Part shown: in pieces, positions 40,766-49,461 of the stretch
How the letters are laid out: every line of letters begins with the position of its first letter
How positions within the stretch are numbered: position 1 is the stretch's first letter
Source of the DNA: Breznakibacter xylanolyticus
GTDB lineage: Bacteria > Bacteroidota > Bacteroidia > Bacteroidales > Marinilabiliaceae
Direction of reading: 5' to 3'
NCBI RefSeq assembly: GCF_003254275.1
Contig: NZ_QKZK01000021.1
Coordinates: 4,483-59,516 of the forward strand
Length of the DNA: 55,034 nt
Notes under the pieces: model-generated
Told to the model about the DNA's origin: nothing
The model's database searches: none
Seen by the model: the letters and a program-made list of their open reading frames with translations, nothing else
Program-made: the position numbers and the translations under genes

Positions 40766-43096
40766 ATGAGTGAGTTAGGAGACTTTATCCCGCAAAAGGA
40801 GTTTAATCTCAAAAAAACGGTTATGCAGACACTAAAGTATTGGTATTATATTCCAATTGTGTTTGTGGTAGCCTTGTTGGTGTCGCTTTATGTTCTTAAA
40901 ACCACCACGCCGGCTTATCGTATTAATTGTAAAGTGTTGATTTCCGGGAGTAATGATGGAAAGGTTGGATCAATCAGCGGGGCGTCTGATTTGCCAGGGA
41001 TTATTTTAGGAACTGGTCAAAGTAGTATCGAAAACCAATTGATTATCTTAACCTCCAATAAGCAAATTGAAAAAACGCTCCGGCAACTTGATTTTGGGGT
41101 GTCGTATTATCGGAAGGACTTTGGGAAGGTGTTAGAAATATATAAAAATAGTCCGTTTAAGGTGATTGTCGATACCACTGTTTTGAAACGGAATGACATC
41201 ATCTTTGAAGTGAAGTTTTTGTCAAAGGATGAATTCACATTGCGGCTAGTGGATGATGATGCTACTAAGCCTGTGAAATATCGCTTTTTTGAGAAAATCA
41301 ATGAGCCGGGATATTCGTTTTCGATTGTTCCAGTAGAGGAGAATTTGCATGGATCTCAATATGATAAAAATACCTATTTGTTTAAATTCAATAGTTTGCG
41401 GCGTCTGGTGGGAGAGTATAAAGGGAAATTGCAAATGACCCGTGTGATGAATGGATCCTCCATCGTTGAGTTGTCTGTGGTTGAAGGAAATGTTCAGAAA
41501 GGGGTGGATTTCTTAAATCGATTGTCTGTTAATGCCGTTAATTATTCGTTAGAACGAAAAAATCTAATTGCGACCAATACCATTCAATTTATTGAGAAAG
41601 AATTGATGGGAGTTAGCGATTCGTTGGTCGCTGCTGAAAAAGTGCTTGAGAATTTTAGGTCTCGTAATGAGGTGATGGATGTCTCGATGCAGGGGCAGAT
41701 GATTATTAAGCAGTCTCAGGATTTAGAAAATCAGCGAGCCTCAGTGGCGGTGCGATTAGATTATTACAATTATTTAATTGATTATATCACGAATAATCGT
41801 GATGTTCAGGAGATGATGTTTCCTTCTGCCATGGGGGTGGATGATCCTATGTTGACCCAGTTGATTAACGAACTGAGTAGTCGCAATGCCGAGAAAGCCG
41901 GTTTACAATTCAATTCAAAAGTTGCCAATCCCCGGATTTCTCAAATTGATCATCGGATTCAGCAACTGAAAACCTCTATCCTTGAGAATACGAAGAGTGT
42001 GATCGCTACTACCAATTTGACCTTGCGTGATTTGGATAAACGGTTGATGGATTTGAGTTATCAAATTCGAAAACTTCCTAAAACCGAGCAGTTGTTGGTG
42101 AATATTGAGCGTAAGTTTCAATTGAGTAATGAAATGTACACTTTCTTGTTGCAACGGCGTTCTGAAGCTCAATTGGCCAAGGCGGCTAATTTGCCTGATC
42201 ATGAAATTATAGAAGAGGCGGCCGGAGTTGGGAAAGTGGCACCGGATGTGAATCGCATCATGATTATTATGTTTTTGGTGGGATTGTTGTTGCCGGCCGT
42301 CGTGATTTTTCTAATGGTTTATTTTAATGGGAAGGTACAAGATAAGGAAGATGTGGAGTTGATTACTCGTTACCCTATTTTAGGGCAAATTCCTTATTCA
42401 AAAAAATCTACAGATATTCAGCATGTTTTATCCAATCCTCGTTCATCGTTGGCTGAAGCTTTTAGGAGCGTGCGAACTTCGTTGGGGTTTTTCCATATTT
42501 CAAAAACGAATCAAACCTTTTTGATTACGTCTATTATTCCCGGGGAAGGGAAAAGTTTTTGTGCATTAAATTTAGCTGCCAGTTATGCGCAAATGGGCAA
42601 GCGAACCGTGTTAATAGGTTTTGATCTTCGCAAGCCGGCTTTGGAATTGCTGCTTAAAGATATTGTATCTGAAAGGGGGATTACTGATTTCTATTTGTCG
42701 GACGAATCAACGGATCCGGATGTGGTGAGCTCCGGTATTCCGAATTTGGATATTTTGTTTTCCGGGCCTGTTCCCCCCAATCCGGCTGAGCTGATTGCAG
42801 GGGGCAAAACCGCCGAATTGTTTGATTATCTGAAGTCCAATTATGAGATTGTGGTGGTTGATTCACCTCCGGTTGGACTAGTTTCTGATGCTCATTTGTT
42901 AGCGGCTTATAGTGATTTAAATATTCTGGTGGTTCGTCATGATTTTACTCCTAAGGCGGCTCTGAAGCAATTGTTGTCGGATGAGAAGGTTGTAAAGAGT
43001 GATCGGATGAGTGTGATGGTAAATGCATTGCCTTGTAAAAATGGAGGATATGCCTATATGTATGGCTATGGTGAGGGGTATTATTCGTCTAATTAG
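40766..43096 (+). CDS. wzc: Polysaccharide co-polymerase/BY-kinase (Wzc-like)
   Basis: The 776-residue inner-membrane protein has an N-terminal Wzz domain with TM1 (LKYWYYIPIVFVVALLVSLY), a long periplasmic coiled region, a GNVR-type segment, TM2 (IMIIMFLVGLLLPAVVIFLM), and a C-terminal tyrosine kinase with Walker A PGEGKSFCALNLA, A' motif VLIGFDLRKPAL (first Asp is Gly, as often in Bacteroidota), Walker B VVVDSPP, and a tail with at least six Tyr (GGYAYMYGYGEGYYSSN). It controls chain length and opens export with the Wza-like lipoprotein. ATG 40766 is the start; the frame is open 53 codons upstream through the preceding gene, but these residues do not resemble Wzc. Confidence 0.93.
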   Translation: MSELGDFIPQKEFNLKKTVMQTLKYWYYIPIVFVVALLVSLYVLKTTTPAYRINCKVLISGSNDGKVGSISGASDLPGIILGTGQSSIENQLIILTSNKQIEKTLRQLDFGVSYYRKDFGKVLEIYKNSPFKVIVDTTVLKRNDIIFEVKFLSKDEFTLRLVDDDATKPVKYRFFEKINEPGYSFSIVPVEENLHGSQYDKNTYLFKFNSLRRLVGEYKGKLQMTRVMNGSSIVELSVVEGNVQKGVDFLNRLSVNAVNYSLERKNLIATNTIQFIEKELMGVSDSLVAAEKVLENFRSRNEVMDVSMQGQMIIKQSQDLENQRASVAVRLDYYNYLIDYITNNRDVQEMMFPSAMGVDDPMLTQLINELSSRNAEKAGLQFNSKVANPRISQIDHRIQQLKTSILENTKSVIATTNLTLRDLDKRLMDLSYQIRKLPKTEQLLVNIERKFQLSNEMYTFLLQRRSEAQLAKAANLPDHEIIEEAAGVGKVAPDVNRIMIIMFLVGLLLPAVVIFLMVYFNGKVQDKEDVELITRYPILGQIPYSKKSTDIQHVLSNPRSSLAEAFRSVRTSLGFFHISKTNQTFLITSIIPGEGKSFCALNLAASYAQMGKRTVLIGFDLRKPALELLLKDIVSERGITDFYLSDESTDPDVVSSGIPNLDILFSGPVPPNPAELIAGGKTAELFDYLKSNYEIVVVDSPPVGLVSDAHLLAAYSDLNILVVRHDFTPKAALKQLLSDEKVVKSDRMSVMVNALPCKNGGYAYMYGYGEGYYSSN

Positions 43097-43199
43097 AGAA
43101 TTTGAACGTGTGGTGATGTAAGGATTCTTAAATTGTATAAATTTTCGCAATCTCTGTCGGGGTATTTGTGTTGACATTGTTATAGAAAGGAACTATTTT

Positions 43200-43219
43200 T
43201 TACAGACGAAAATCTGTAA
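43200..43219 (+). promoter_or_regulatory. Small hairpin directly before the comEC start
   Basis: TTACAGA and TCTGTAA (43200-43206 with 43213-43219) form a perfect 7-bp stem with a 6-nt loop, 3 nt before the ATG at 43223. It may affect translation of comEC. It has no T-run on the plus strand, so it is not a convincing terminator for the wzc transcript. Confidence 0.35.
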
Positions 43220-43222
43220 GAA

Positions 43223-45274
43223 ATGGTTCTTTTTTTTAAGCGGCATCCGGCTGTTTGGGTGTTATTGTTTTTTGTTTTGGGTTTATGGATTCGGAGTTAT
43301 TGGTCTGAAGAATCAGTTAATTGGCTGGTGGTAGGAGTGGTGACTCTCTCTCTTTTTGTCGTGTTGTGCATTGTGTTTGGTATGCGACGAATTTATCAAT
43401 GTTATTCATTTCGATGGTTGTTTGGCGTTATTTCAGGGATATTATTGGTTTTACTTGGATATTGTGTGTCTGCGTTGCGTGAGACATGTTGTTTGACGGT
43501 GCCTTTTGATGGTTCGTTTATTGGGGTGGTTGATGAGGTGCAGGGGAAGCATTCCTCCACATTGCGTCTTTCGGTGGTGTTGGAACAAATTGGAGAACGG
43601 GTAATTAATGACCATCAAGTGCCAGTTCGGGTGATGTGTTATGTGGCGCGACGTGATTCGTTCGTGGCACCTCAAGTTGGAAGTGTGATTTTGGGGGCGG
43701 GGAGGTTTCAGCCGTTAAGCCGGGTTGCTGTCCCTTATCAATTTGATTACGGCAAATATTTGTTTCATCAGGGGTATTCAATGACTTGTCGTGTGAGGCA
43801 AATCGAAAAAGTTAATGCGCCCGAGTATATTGGTATCTCGGGTTTTGGTAATTTATTGCGCAACCGATTTGTTGGGGTGTTTGAACAAGCTTTACCCAAT
43901 GATTCATTGTCTTCGGTGGTGAAAGCATTGGTTTTAGGTGATCGAACCTCTCTTGATCCTTCGCTCAGAGATGATTATGTGAGGGCTGGAGCCATTCATG
44001 TGCTGGCTGTTTCCGGATTGCATGTGGGCATTATTTATCTTTTTTTGATGCTTGCGTTGTCGCTGTTGGGCAATAACTATCAATGGGTGCGTTTGTTATT
44101 GGGGTTAGTTGTGCTGTGGGGGTACGCATGGTTAACACGTTTTTCGCCATCAGTGAGTCGAGCTACCATCATGTTTTCGGTGTTGTTGTTTGGGCAGATC
44201 TTAGGGCAAAAGGCATCCCTGTTTAATTCGTTGGCATTGTCGGCTTTTTTGATTTTGTTGGTTTGGCCTTCGAGTTTTTATATGCCGGGATTTTGGTTGA
44301 GTCATCTGGCTGTGGCCGGAATCGGTATTTTTTATCTTCCTATCAATAATTTCCTGTCATTTCGGTTCATCGGGTGGAGATGGTTGTGGTCAATGGTTTC
44401 GGTTTCATTAGCGGCGCAAGTGGGGACATTCCCCTTGATGTTATGGATGTTTCATGGGTTTCCGGTTTATTTTGTGTTGTCTAATGTGTTGATATTGCCA
44501 GTGGTGCCGATTGTTCTTGGAGGGGCATTGGTGCTTTTAGTTTTACCGGTTGGTGGTTTTATGTCGTTGGTTGTTAGTGGGCTGGTAAGTGGTGGCGTTG
44601 AGTTTATGAATGGTTCGACCCAATGGGTGTCGGGGTTACCCGGAGCGTATCTTGAGGGCTTGTCATTGACGCATTTTGAGTTGGTGGCGACATTGGGAGG
44701 ATGTTTGCTGCTGGGGATTTTCTTGTCAGAAGCCAGGCTTAGGCTTTTGATCAGTGCTTTGGTAATGTTTGTTTTTGTGTTGGTTTCAGTAGGCGTCAGG
44801 CGCATCGTGGCATCACGTCAATTGGAGGTTCATTTTTATACTCAGGGCACAAAAAAGATGATGAATGTCATTGATGGTTATCACAATTTTGTGTTAACTG
44901 ATGGGCGCTGCAGTATTGCCGATGCTGCTTATGTTTTTCAGGGGTTGTGGGCGATGAAAATGGTGGAGGCACCGATGATGCTTGATGTTGACGATTTGGT
45001 TAACAGCCATGGACTGTTGCGTTTGCCGATGCGTGATAAAGAGGTTTTTGTCTTGCGAAAAACGTGGCGGCAAAAGCTTACTGGTGATGGCGTAGTGATT
45101 TGGAGTAATCAATCAGTCGAAGAGAAGAGAACGCAGTTGGAGCTTTGTGTGGTTGAGCGGGGTGTTGTGTTTGATAAGTTTGATGTGTCGATGGTAAATA
45201 AGCACGACGCAGAGTTTGCGCATGAAACATGGGCGTCTCTTCAGCGTCAAAAATATGTTTGTTGGGTGTATTAA
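43223..45274 (+). CDS. comEC: ComEC/Rec2 family DNA uptake channel protein
   Basis: The 683-residue inner-membrane protein has two N-terminal hydrophobic segments, a DUF4131/OB-like domain (about 100-190, with GAGRFQPLS and QFDYGKYLFHQGY), then the competence domain with HVLAVSGLHVGIIYLFLML (about 255-273) and about eight further membrane segments up to residue 525. The C-terminal 150 residues have no HxHxDH, so the metallo-beta-lactamase domain of full-length ComEC is missing; this is common in Bacteroidota. The protein transports single-stranded DNA in natural transformation. It follows the wzc gene by 126 bp; no other com gene is near. Confidence 0.92.
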   Translation: MVLFFKRHPAVWVLLFFVLGLWIRSYWSEESVNWLVVGVVTLSLFVVLCIVFGMRRIYQCYSFRWLFGVISGILLVLLGYCVSALRETCCLTVPFDGSFIGVVDEVQGKHSSTLRLSVVLEQIGERVINDHQVPVRVMCYVARRDSFVAPQVGSVILGAGRFQPLSRVAVPYQFDYGKYLFHQGYSMTCRVRQIEKVNAPEYIGISGFGNLLRNRFVGVFEQALPNDSLSSVVKALVLGDRTSLDPSLRDDYVRAGAIHVLAVSGLHVGIIYLFLMLALSLLGNNYQWVRLLLGLVVLWGYAWLTRFSPSVSRATIMFSVLLFGQILGQKASLFNSLALSAFLILLVWPSSFYMPGFWLSHLAVAGIGIFYLPINNFLSFRFIGWRWLWSMVSVSLAAQVGTFPLMLWMFHGFPVYFVLSNVLILPVVPIVLGGALVLLVLPVGGFMSLVVSGLVSGGVEFMNGSTQWVSGLPGAYLEGLSLTHFELVATLGGCLLLGIFLSEARLRLLISALVMFVFVLVSVGVRRIVASRQLEVHFYTQGTKKMMNVIDGYHNFVLTDGRCSIADAAYVFQGLWAMKMVEAPMMLDVDDLVNSHGLLRLPMRDKEVFVLRKTWRQKLTGDGVVIWSNQSVEEKRTQLELCVVERGVVFDKFDVSMVNKHDAEFAHETWASLQRQKYVCWVY

Positions 45275-45592
45275 GTTTTTGTTTGTCAGGTTGTTTGGGT
45301 GCGGAGAAAAAAGTTGGCCTTTTTTTGAAGCATCAATGAATAATTCATTTAATTTGTCCATCCCTTAATTGGGGTAGTTTTGTCTTTTTAAGTTCTTGGT
45401 TTTTAGTCTTTTTTTAGGTGAAATGAGCTGTGTACAAGTCCTTTGTTTTATTGATTTTACTGACTCAGGGCTTGATGTTTGGAAAGGTTCACATGATTAA
45501 AACTGATGAACTGTTTGAGGGGTTTTTGATAATCTGTTAGAGGCAGAACAAAACGGATTAGACAGATGAATTGAATCTATAATAAGTTTGTA
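45275..45592. other. Intergenic region upstream of trkA
   Basis: This 318-bp AT-rich gap presumably holds the trkAH promoter. AAAAAAG...CTTTTTT near 45306-45325 is a weak AT-only hairpin that could end comEC transcription. TAAGTTTG at 45583 lies too close to the ATG to be its promoter. Nothing else recognised. Confidence 0.5.
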
Positions 45593-46933
45593 ATGAGGAT
45601 TTTAATTGCCGGAGCCGGAGCGGTCGGAACACATTTGGCGAAGATGCTTTGTAATGCCAATCACGATGTGATATTGATGGATGAAGATGGGGAGAAGCTA
45701 AAAGCTCTGGATTCGCATTTCGATTTAATGACCATTGAGGGTAATTTAACCTCTTTGGAAGATTTGAAGGAGGCCAATGTTAAGCAGTGTGATTTATTTA
45801 TTGCTGTGCCACCTTATCAGGATATGAGTATTTTGTCGGCTATTTTGGCCACCAAGTTGGGTGCAAAAACGACTGTTGCCCGGGTCAACAATCATGAATA
45901 CCTACTGCCCGAGAACAAGGAGTTTTTTAAACAGTTGGGAATTGATGAACTCATTTACCCCGAGCAGTTGGCTGCCGATGAGATTATTATGTCACTGAAG
46001 CAGGTGGGGATTCGGCAGATGTACGAATTTTCTGACGGCAAACTCTTGTTGGTGGGTTTAAAAGTTCGAGACAATGCGCCCCTGATGAATAAAACATTAG
46101 CTGAAGCCGCAGGAATGCATAGTACGCGTGAGTATAACACCGTGGCTATCAATCGTGAAGGAACTACGATTATCCCTCGTGGCGAGGTGCGTTTCACGCA
46201 TAATGATTTGGTTTATTTTATTACGACCCGATCCGGTTTGTCACAAGTATTGGCTGATGCAGGAAAAAAGCAGTTCGATATCAAAAACGTGATGATTCTG
46301 GGGGGAAGTCGCATTGGGAAAAAGGTGGCCAAATCCATTGAGGAGATTTATAATGTTAAGTTAATTGAGATTGATAAAGAAAAAAGCGCCCGCTTGGCCG
46401 ATTTTCTGGAGCATACCTTGGTAATCAGTGGTGATGGGCGCAATTTGGAATTGCTGAAAGATGAAGGGATTCAGAAGATGGACGCCTTTATTGCGGTAAC
46501 TGCTAATGCTGAAGTGAATATTTTAGCATGTCAGATGGCCAAAAAAATGGGGGTGCGCAAAACGGTGGCTGAAGTTGAAAATACCGATTACATTGCCTTG
46601 GCCGACAATATTGGGATTGGAACCATTGTCAATAAAAAGCTAATCGCAGCCAGTCACATTTATCGACACACGCTTAAGGCTCACGTGTCGAGGGTTAAAT
46701 GTTTGACTTTTGTTCAGGCCGAAGTGATGGAGCTGATTGCTCAACCTGGGTCGAAAATTACCCGGGAGCCTTTGCGAGAGTTGAATATCCCTAACGATGT
46801 AACAATTGGGGGGATTATTCGTGGCGATATGGCCATCATTCCAACCGGTGATACGGTGATTATGGCCGACGATCGGGTGGTGGTCATTGCATTGAGTTCG
46901 GCCATTGCTAAGATTGAAAAGATGTTTAACTGA
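45593..46933 (+). CDS. trkA: Trk system potassium uptake regulator TrkA
   Basis: The 446-residue cytoplasmic protein has two RCK units in tandem. The first begins MRILIAGAGAVGTHLAKML (GxGxxG nucleotide site) with the acidic end ILMDEDGEKL, then an RCK_C domain (about 140-220). The second begins MILGGSRIGKKVAKSIEE (about 232-249) with LIEIDKEKSARLAD and a closing RCK_C (about 365-446, with GGIIRGDMAIIPTGDTVI). It binds NAD(H)/nucleotides and gates the TrkH channel. Length is standard (about 450-458). The trkH gene follows 8 bp later, forming an operon. Confidence 0.96.
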   Translation: MRILIAGAGAVGTHLAKMLCNANHDVILMDEDGEKLKALDSHFDLMTIEGNLTSLEDLKEANVKQCDLFIAVPPYQDMSILSAILATKLGAKTTVARVNNHEYLLPENKEFFKQLGIDELIYPEQLAADEIIMSLKQVGIRQMYEFSDGKLLLVGLKVRDNAPLMNKTLAEAAGMHSTREYNTVAINREGTTIIPRGEVRFTHNDLVYFITTRSGLSQVLADAGKKQFDIKNVMILGGSRIGKKVAKSIEEIYNVKLIEIDKEKSARLADFLEHTLVISGDGRNLELLKDEGIQKMDAFIAVTANAEVNILACQMAKKMGVRKTVAEVENTDYIALADNIGIGTIVNKKLIAASHIYRHTLKAHVSRVKCLTFVQAEVMELIAQPGSKITREPLRELNIPNDVTIGGIIRGDMAIIPTGDTVIMADDRVVVIALSSAIAKIEKMFN

Positions 46934-46941
46934 TTGGGGAG

Positions 46942-48393
46942 ATGCTGAATAAGAAATTCATCATCAACCTGATGGGATCAGTGTTGATGTTCGAGAGCCT
47001 TTTTATGTTGCTCTGTGCCGGAGTGGCACTCGTGTATGGAGAAGGAGATTTTATTGTGTTGTTGACTTCGTCCCTTATTACTTTTTTGGTGGGGGCTGCA
47101 TCGTGGTTGCCAACCCGAAATGTCAGTAAGGATCTGATTAAGCGAGAGGGTTTTATTGTTGTGAGTCTCGTTTGGGTGTTGATGTCTGTGTTTGGTGCAC
47201 TTCCTTATGTGATTGGGGGGTACATTCCCAGTTATACCGATGCTTTTTTTGAAACGATTTCCGGCTTTACCACCACAGGAGCTTCTATATTAACGGATAT
47301 TGAAGCACTGCCCCATGGAATTTTATTTTGGCGAAGCATGACCCATTTTATTGGCGGGATGGGGATTATCGTGTTGGCTATCGCCATTATGCCTTATTTT
47401 GGATTTGGCGGGATGCAACTCTATAATGCCGAAGCATCCGGAGTGACTAATGAAAAACTGCATCCTCGAATTACGCAAACAGCCAAGAGTTTTTGGGGTA
47501 TATATGTGGGGTTGGTGCTGTTGCAAACGGTTGTAATGCTGTTTGGTGGCATGAATTTATTTGAATCGTTGTGTCACAGCTTTGGTACTTTGGCATCAGG
47601 TGGGTTCTCCCCTAAAAATACCAGTATCGCTGAGTATTCTCCGTTTATTCAGTACGTGGTCATTTTGTTTATGATTCTTGCCGGAACTAACTTTACGATT
47701 CACTATTTTGTTTTGAATGGAAAGTGGAGTCGTATTAGGAATAATTCGGAATTATGGGTGTTTCTTTCCATCATTGGGGTTGCGACGATGATCATTGCTC
47801 TTTTTTTAAATATGGGTGAGAAATATGCCCTTGAACATGCTTTTAGAAGTGCCATGTTTCAGGTTGTGAGTATTTTGACCACAACGGGATTTGTGACTGA
47901 TGATTATACTGCATGGCCTCAATATCTCTCTTTCATTATTTTTATGCTGATGTTTTCGGGTGGTTGTGCCGGATCTACCGCGGGGGGGATGAAGGTGATG
48001 CGGCATAACATCTTGTTTCGCAATAGTATGTTGGAATTTCGTCGCATGACGCATCCCCAGGGCATTATTCCTTTACGCATTGGTGGAAAGGTGATTCCCA
48101 AAGAGGTGGTTTTTACCGTTTTGGCATTCGTGATTTTGTATATTATTATTTTTGTCATCGCCTCTTTGATCCTCACCTTCATGGGACTAAGCTGGGAATC
48201 TGCCATGGGGGCTTCGGCAACTTGTATGGCGGGCATTGGTCCCGGATTTGGTGAAATCGGGAATCCGGTGGGCAATTTTGCTCTTACACCCATGGCCGGT
48301 AAGTGGTTGTTGTCATTTTTGATGTTGCTGGGACGTTTGGAGTTGTTTTCATTTTTAATTCTTTTTTCACCTGAATTCTGGCGAAATCATTAA
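46942..48393 (+). CDS. trkH: Trk potassium uptake channel subunit TrkH
   Basis: The 483-residue polytopic membrane protein of the SKT family has four membrane-pore-membrane repeats, recognised by selectivity-loop segments: SGFTTTGASIL, FGTLASGGFSP, TTTGFVTDDY and TCMAGIGPGFGEIG. Conserved MTHFIGGMGIIVLAIAIMP and GGCAGSTAGGMKVMR (the flexible gating loop region) are present. It carries K+ (with H+ or Na+) into the cell under control of TrkA. Length is normal (about 483). It is followed by a terminator at 48424-48462. Confidence 0.97.
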   Translation: MLNKKFIINLMGSVLMFESLFMLLCAGVALVYGEGDFIVLLTSSLITFLVGAASWLPTRNVSKDLIKREGFIVVSLVWVLMSVFGALPYVIGGYIPSYTDAFFETISGFTTTGASILTDIEALPHGILFWRSMTHFIGGMGIIVLAIAIMPYFGFGGMQLYNAEASGVTNEKLHPRITQTAKSFWGIYVGLVLLQTVVMLFGGMNLFESLCHSFGTLASGGFSPKNTSIAEYSPFIQYVVILFMILAGTNFTIHYFVLNGKWSRIRNNSELWVFLSIIGVATMIIALFLNMGEKYALEHAFRSAMFQVVSILTTTGFVTDDYTAWPQYLSFIIFMLMFSGGCAGSTAGGMKVMRHNILFRNSMLEFRRMTHPQGIIPLRIGGKVIPKEVVFTVLAFVILYIIIFVIASLILTFMGLSWESAMGASATCMAGIGPGFGEIGNPVGNFALTPMAGKWLLSFLMLLGRLELFSFLILFSPEFWRNH

Positions 48394-48423
48394 TTCCTTT
48401 CTGTTGGGTATGACATAGTATTT

Positions 48424-48462
48424 AGGTCGGTGGATTTTTATCTTCCGGCCTTTTCTGTTTTT
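48424..48462 (+). terminator. Rho-independent terminator of trkAH
   Basis: AGGTCGG (48424-48430) pairs with CCGGCCT (48445-48451, one G-T wobble) around a 14-nt loop, followed by TTTTCTGTTTTT. It begins about 30 bp after the trkH stop. Confidence 0.7.
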
Positions 48463-48531
48463 GCGTCCACTACGTGTTTATACTACCTTTATTTACGTGT
48501 TTTCGATGATGATGTCCTTGTTTGGTTGTCA

Positions 48532-48539
48532 TAAATTTG
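48532..48539 (+). promoter_or_regulatory. Possible -7 element of the Hdr-like cluster
   Basis: TAAATTTG is a full match to TAnnTTTG and lies about 52 bp before the ATG of the HdrC-like gene, downstream of the trkAH terminator. No TTG is found at the ideal -33 distance, so the call is tentative. Confidence 0.4.
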
Positions 48540-48591
48540 TTTGCAATTGCTCAAACGCATTCATTATCATCATTGTTTTTTTAAGTCGAAC

Positions 48592-49242
48592 ATGGTCAAG
48601 GCAAAACAAGAAAGACATACGGAAAAAGGATTGTTAGCGGCGTTACATGCCGATATTCGTTTTGGCGATGCGTTAAAAGCCTGTATGAATTGTGGGATAT
48701 GCACAGCCATATGCCCCGCTGCATCTTTTTATCCCTACGATCCACGTCAGGTTTGTATTCAGGTGCAGTCGAACGATGAAGCGGTGATTGAGTCCTTGCT
48801 CAAAAGCGACGACATTTGGCAGTGTGGTCAGTGTATGTCGTGCAAGCCTCGCTGTCCGCGTGGCAACGTGCCTGGAATGTTGATTCAGGTGTTGCGAAAG
48901 GTAAGTCAGGAGACCGGGTTATTTCAATATTCTGAACTTGGGCGGTTGCAGTACGATATTGTGGTGAATATCGGCAATAACTTGTTTGAAACAGGGTATT
49001 GTGTGACACCTGATTTGATGATTCCCCAAAATCATCCTGAGCAAGGGCCGGTGTGGGAGTGGATTTATGAAAACAAAGCCGAAGTTTTCGAGAAGGTTGG
49101 TGCGACTTATCGACAGCCCGGAGCCGGTGCTTGTCGTGATATTGACACGGAGACACTTGCCGAATTGCACGCCATTTTTGAGCAAACCGGTTGTATGGAG
49201 TTGATGGATAAAGTCCGGAATTTTGCCGGTCATCGTGGTTGA
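48592..49242 (+). CDS. HdrC-like protein with two [4Fe-4S] clusters
   Basis: The 216-residue cytoplasmic protein has two complete CxxCxxCxxxCP sites, CMNCGICTAICP (about 31-42) and CGQCMSCKPRCP (about 78-89), as in HdrC of heterodisulfide reductase and related GlpC/SdhB-like electron carriers. A C-terminal extension of about 110 residues, including EQGPVWEWIYENKAEVFEKV, goes beyond minimal HdrC. ATG 48592 is used; the open frame begins at a TTG 51 bp earlier that lacks family likeness. It is the first gene of the five-gene Hdr-like cluster, 219 bp before the HdrB-like gene. It probably hands electrons between the HdrA- and HdrB-like parts. Confidence 0.85.
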   Translation: MVKAKQERHTEKGLLAALHADIRFGDALKACMNCGICTAICPAASFYPYDPRQVCIQVQSNDEAVIESLLKSDDIWQCGQCMSCKPRCPRGNVPGMLIQVLRKVSQETGLFQYSELGRLQYDIVVNIGNNLFETGYCVTPDLMIPQNHPEQGPVWEWIYENKAEVFEKVGATYRQPGAGACRDIDTETLAELHAIFEQTGCMELMDKVRNFAGHRG

Positions 49243-49385
49243 GCATTGAATATCAAATCAGGCATTTAGCAAACAGATGATTCCGGGACGTGATTTATGT
49301 TCGACGTGTGTGAGTGCAAATGAACCAATCACGCATGAGTGACTCTTCTGGATATTACTAACAATTAAAAGATCGATTTTTTAAG

Positions 49386-49451
49386 TCTGATTCAAAGAGG
49401 TTTAATCAGATGCTTCTTTGTCTTATGTCTTGATACTTACGTCTTGATACT
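49386..49451 (+). repeat. Small hairpin and 11-bp direct repeat in the hdrC-hdrB gap
   Basis: TCTGATT (49386-49392) and AATCAGA (49404-49410) can pair around an 11-nt loop. Just after, GTCTTGATACT occurs twice (49427-49437 and 49441-49451) with a 14-bp period, ending 10 bp before the ATG of the HdrB-like gene. This could be a regulator-binding or slippage site; no function is known. Confidence 0.4.
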
Positions 49452-49461
49452 ATTTGAAAAA

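Noticed and set aside
45306-45325. Terminator after comEC
   Set aside because: Only an A/T stem (AAAAAAG with CTTTTTT) with little stability; kept as a note in the intergenic entry only.
45583-45590. TAAGTTTG as a trkA promoter
   Set aside because: It ends 2 bp before the ATG, so transcription would begin inside the gene, and no TTG stands at the -33 distance.
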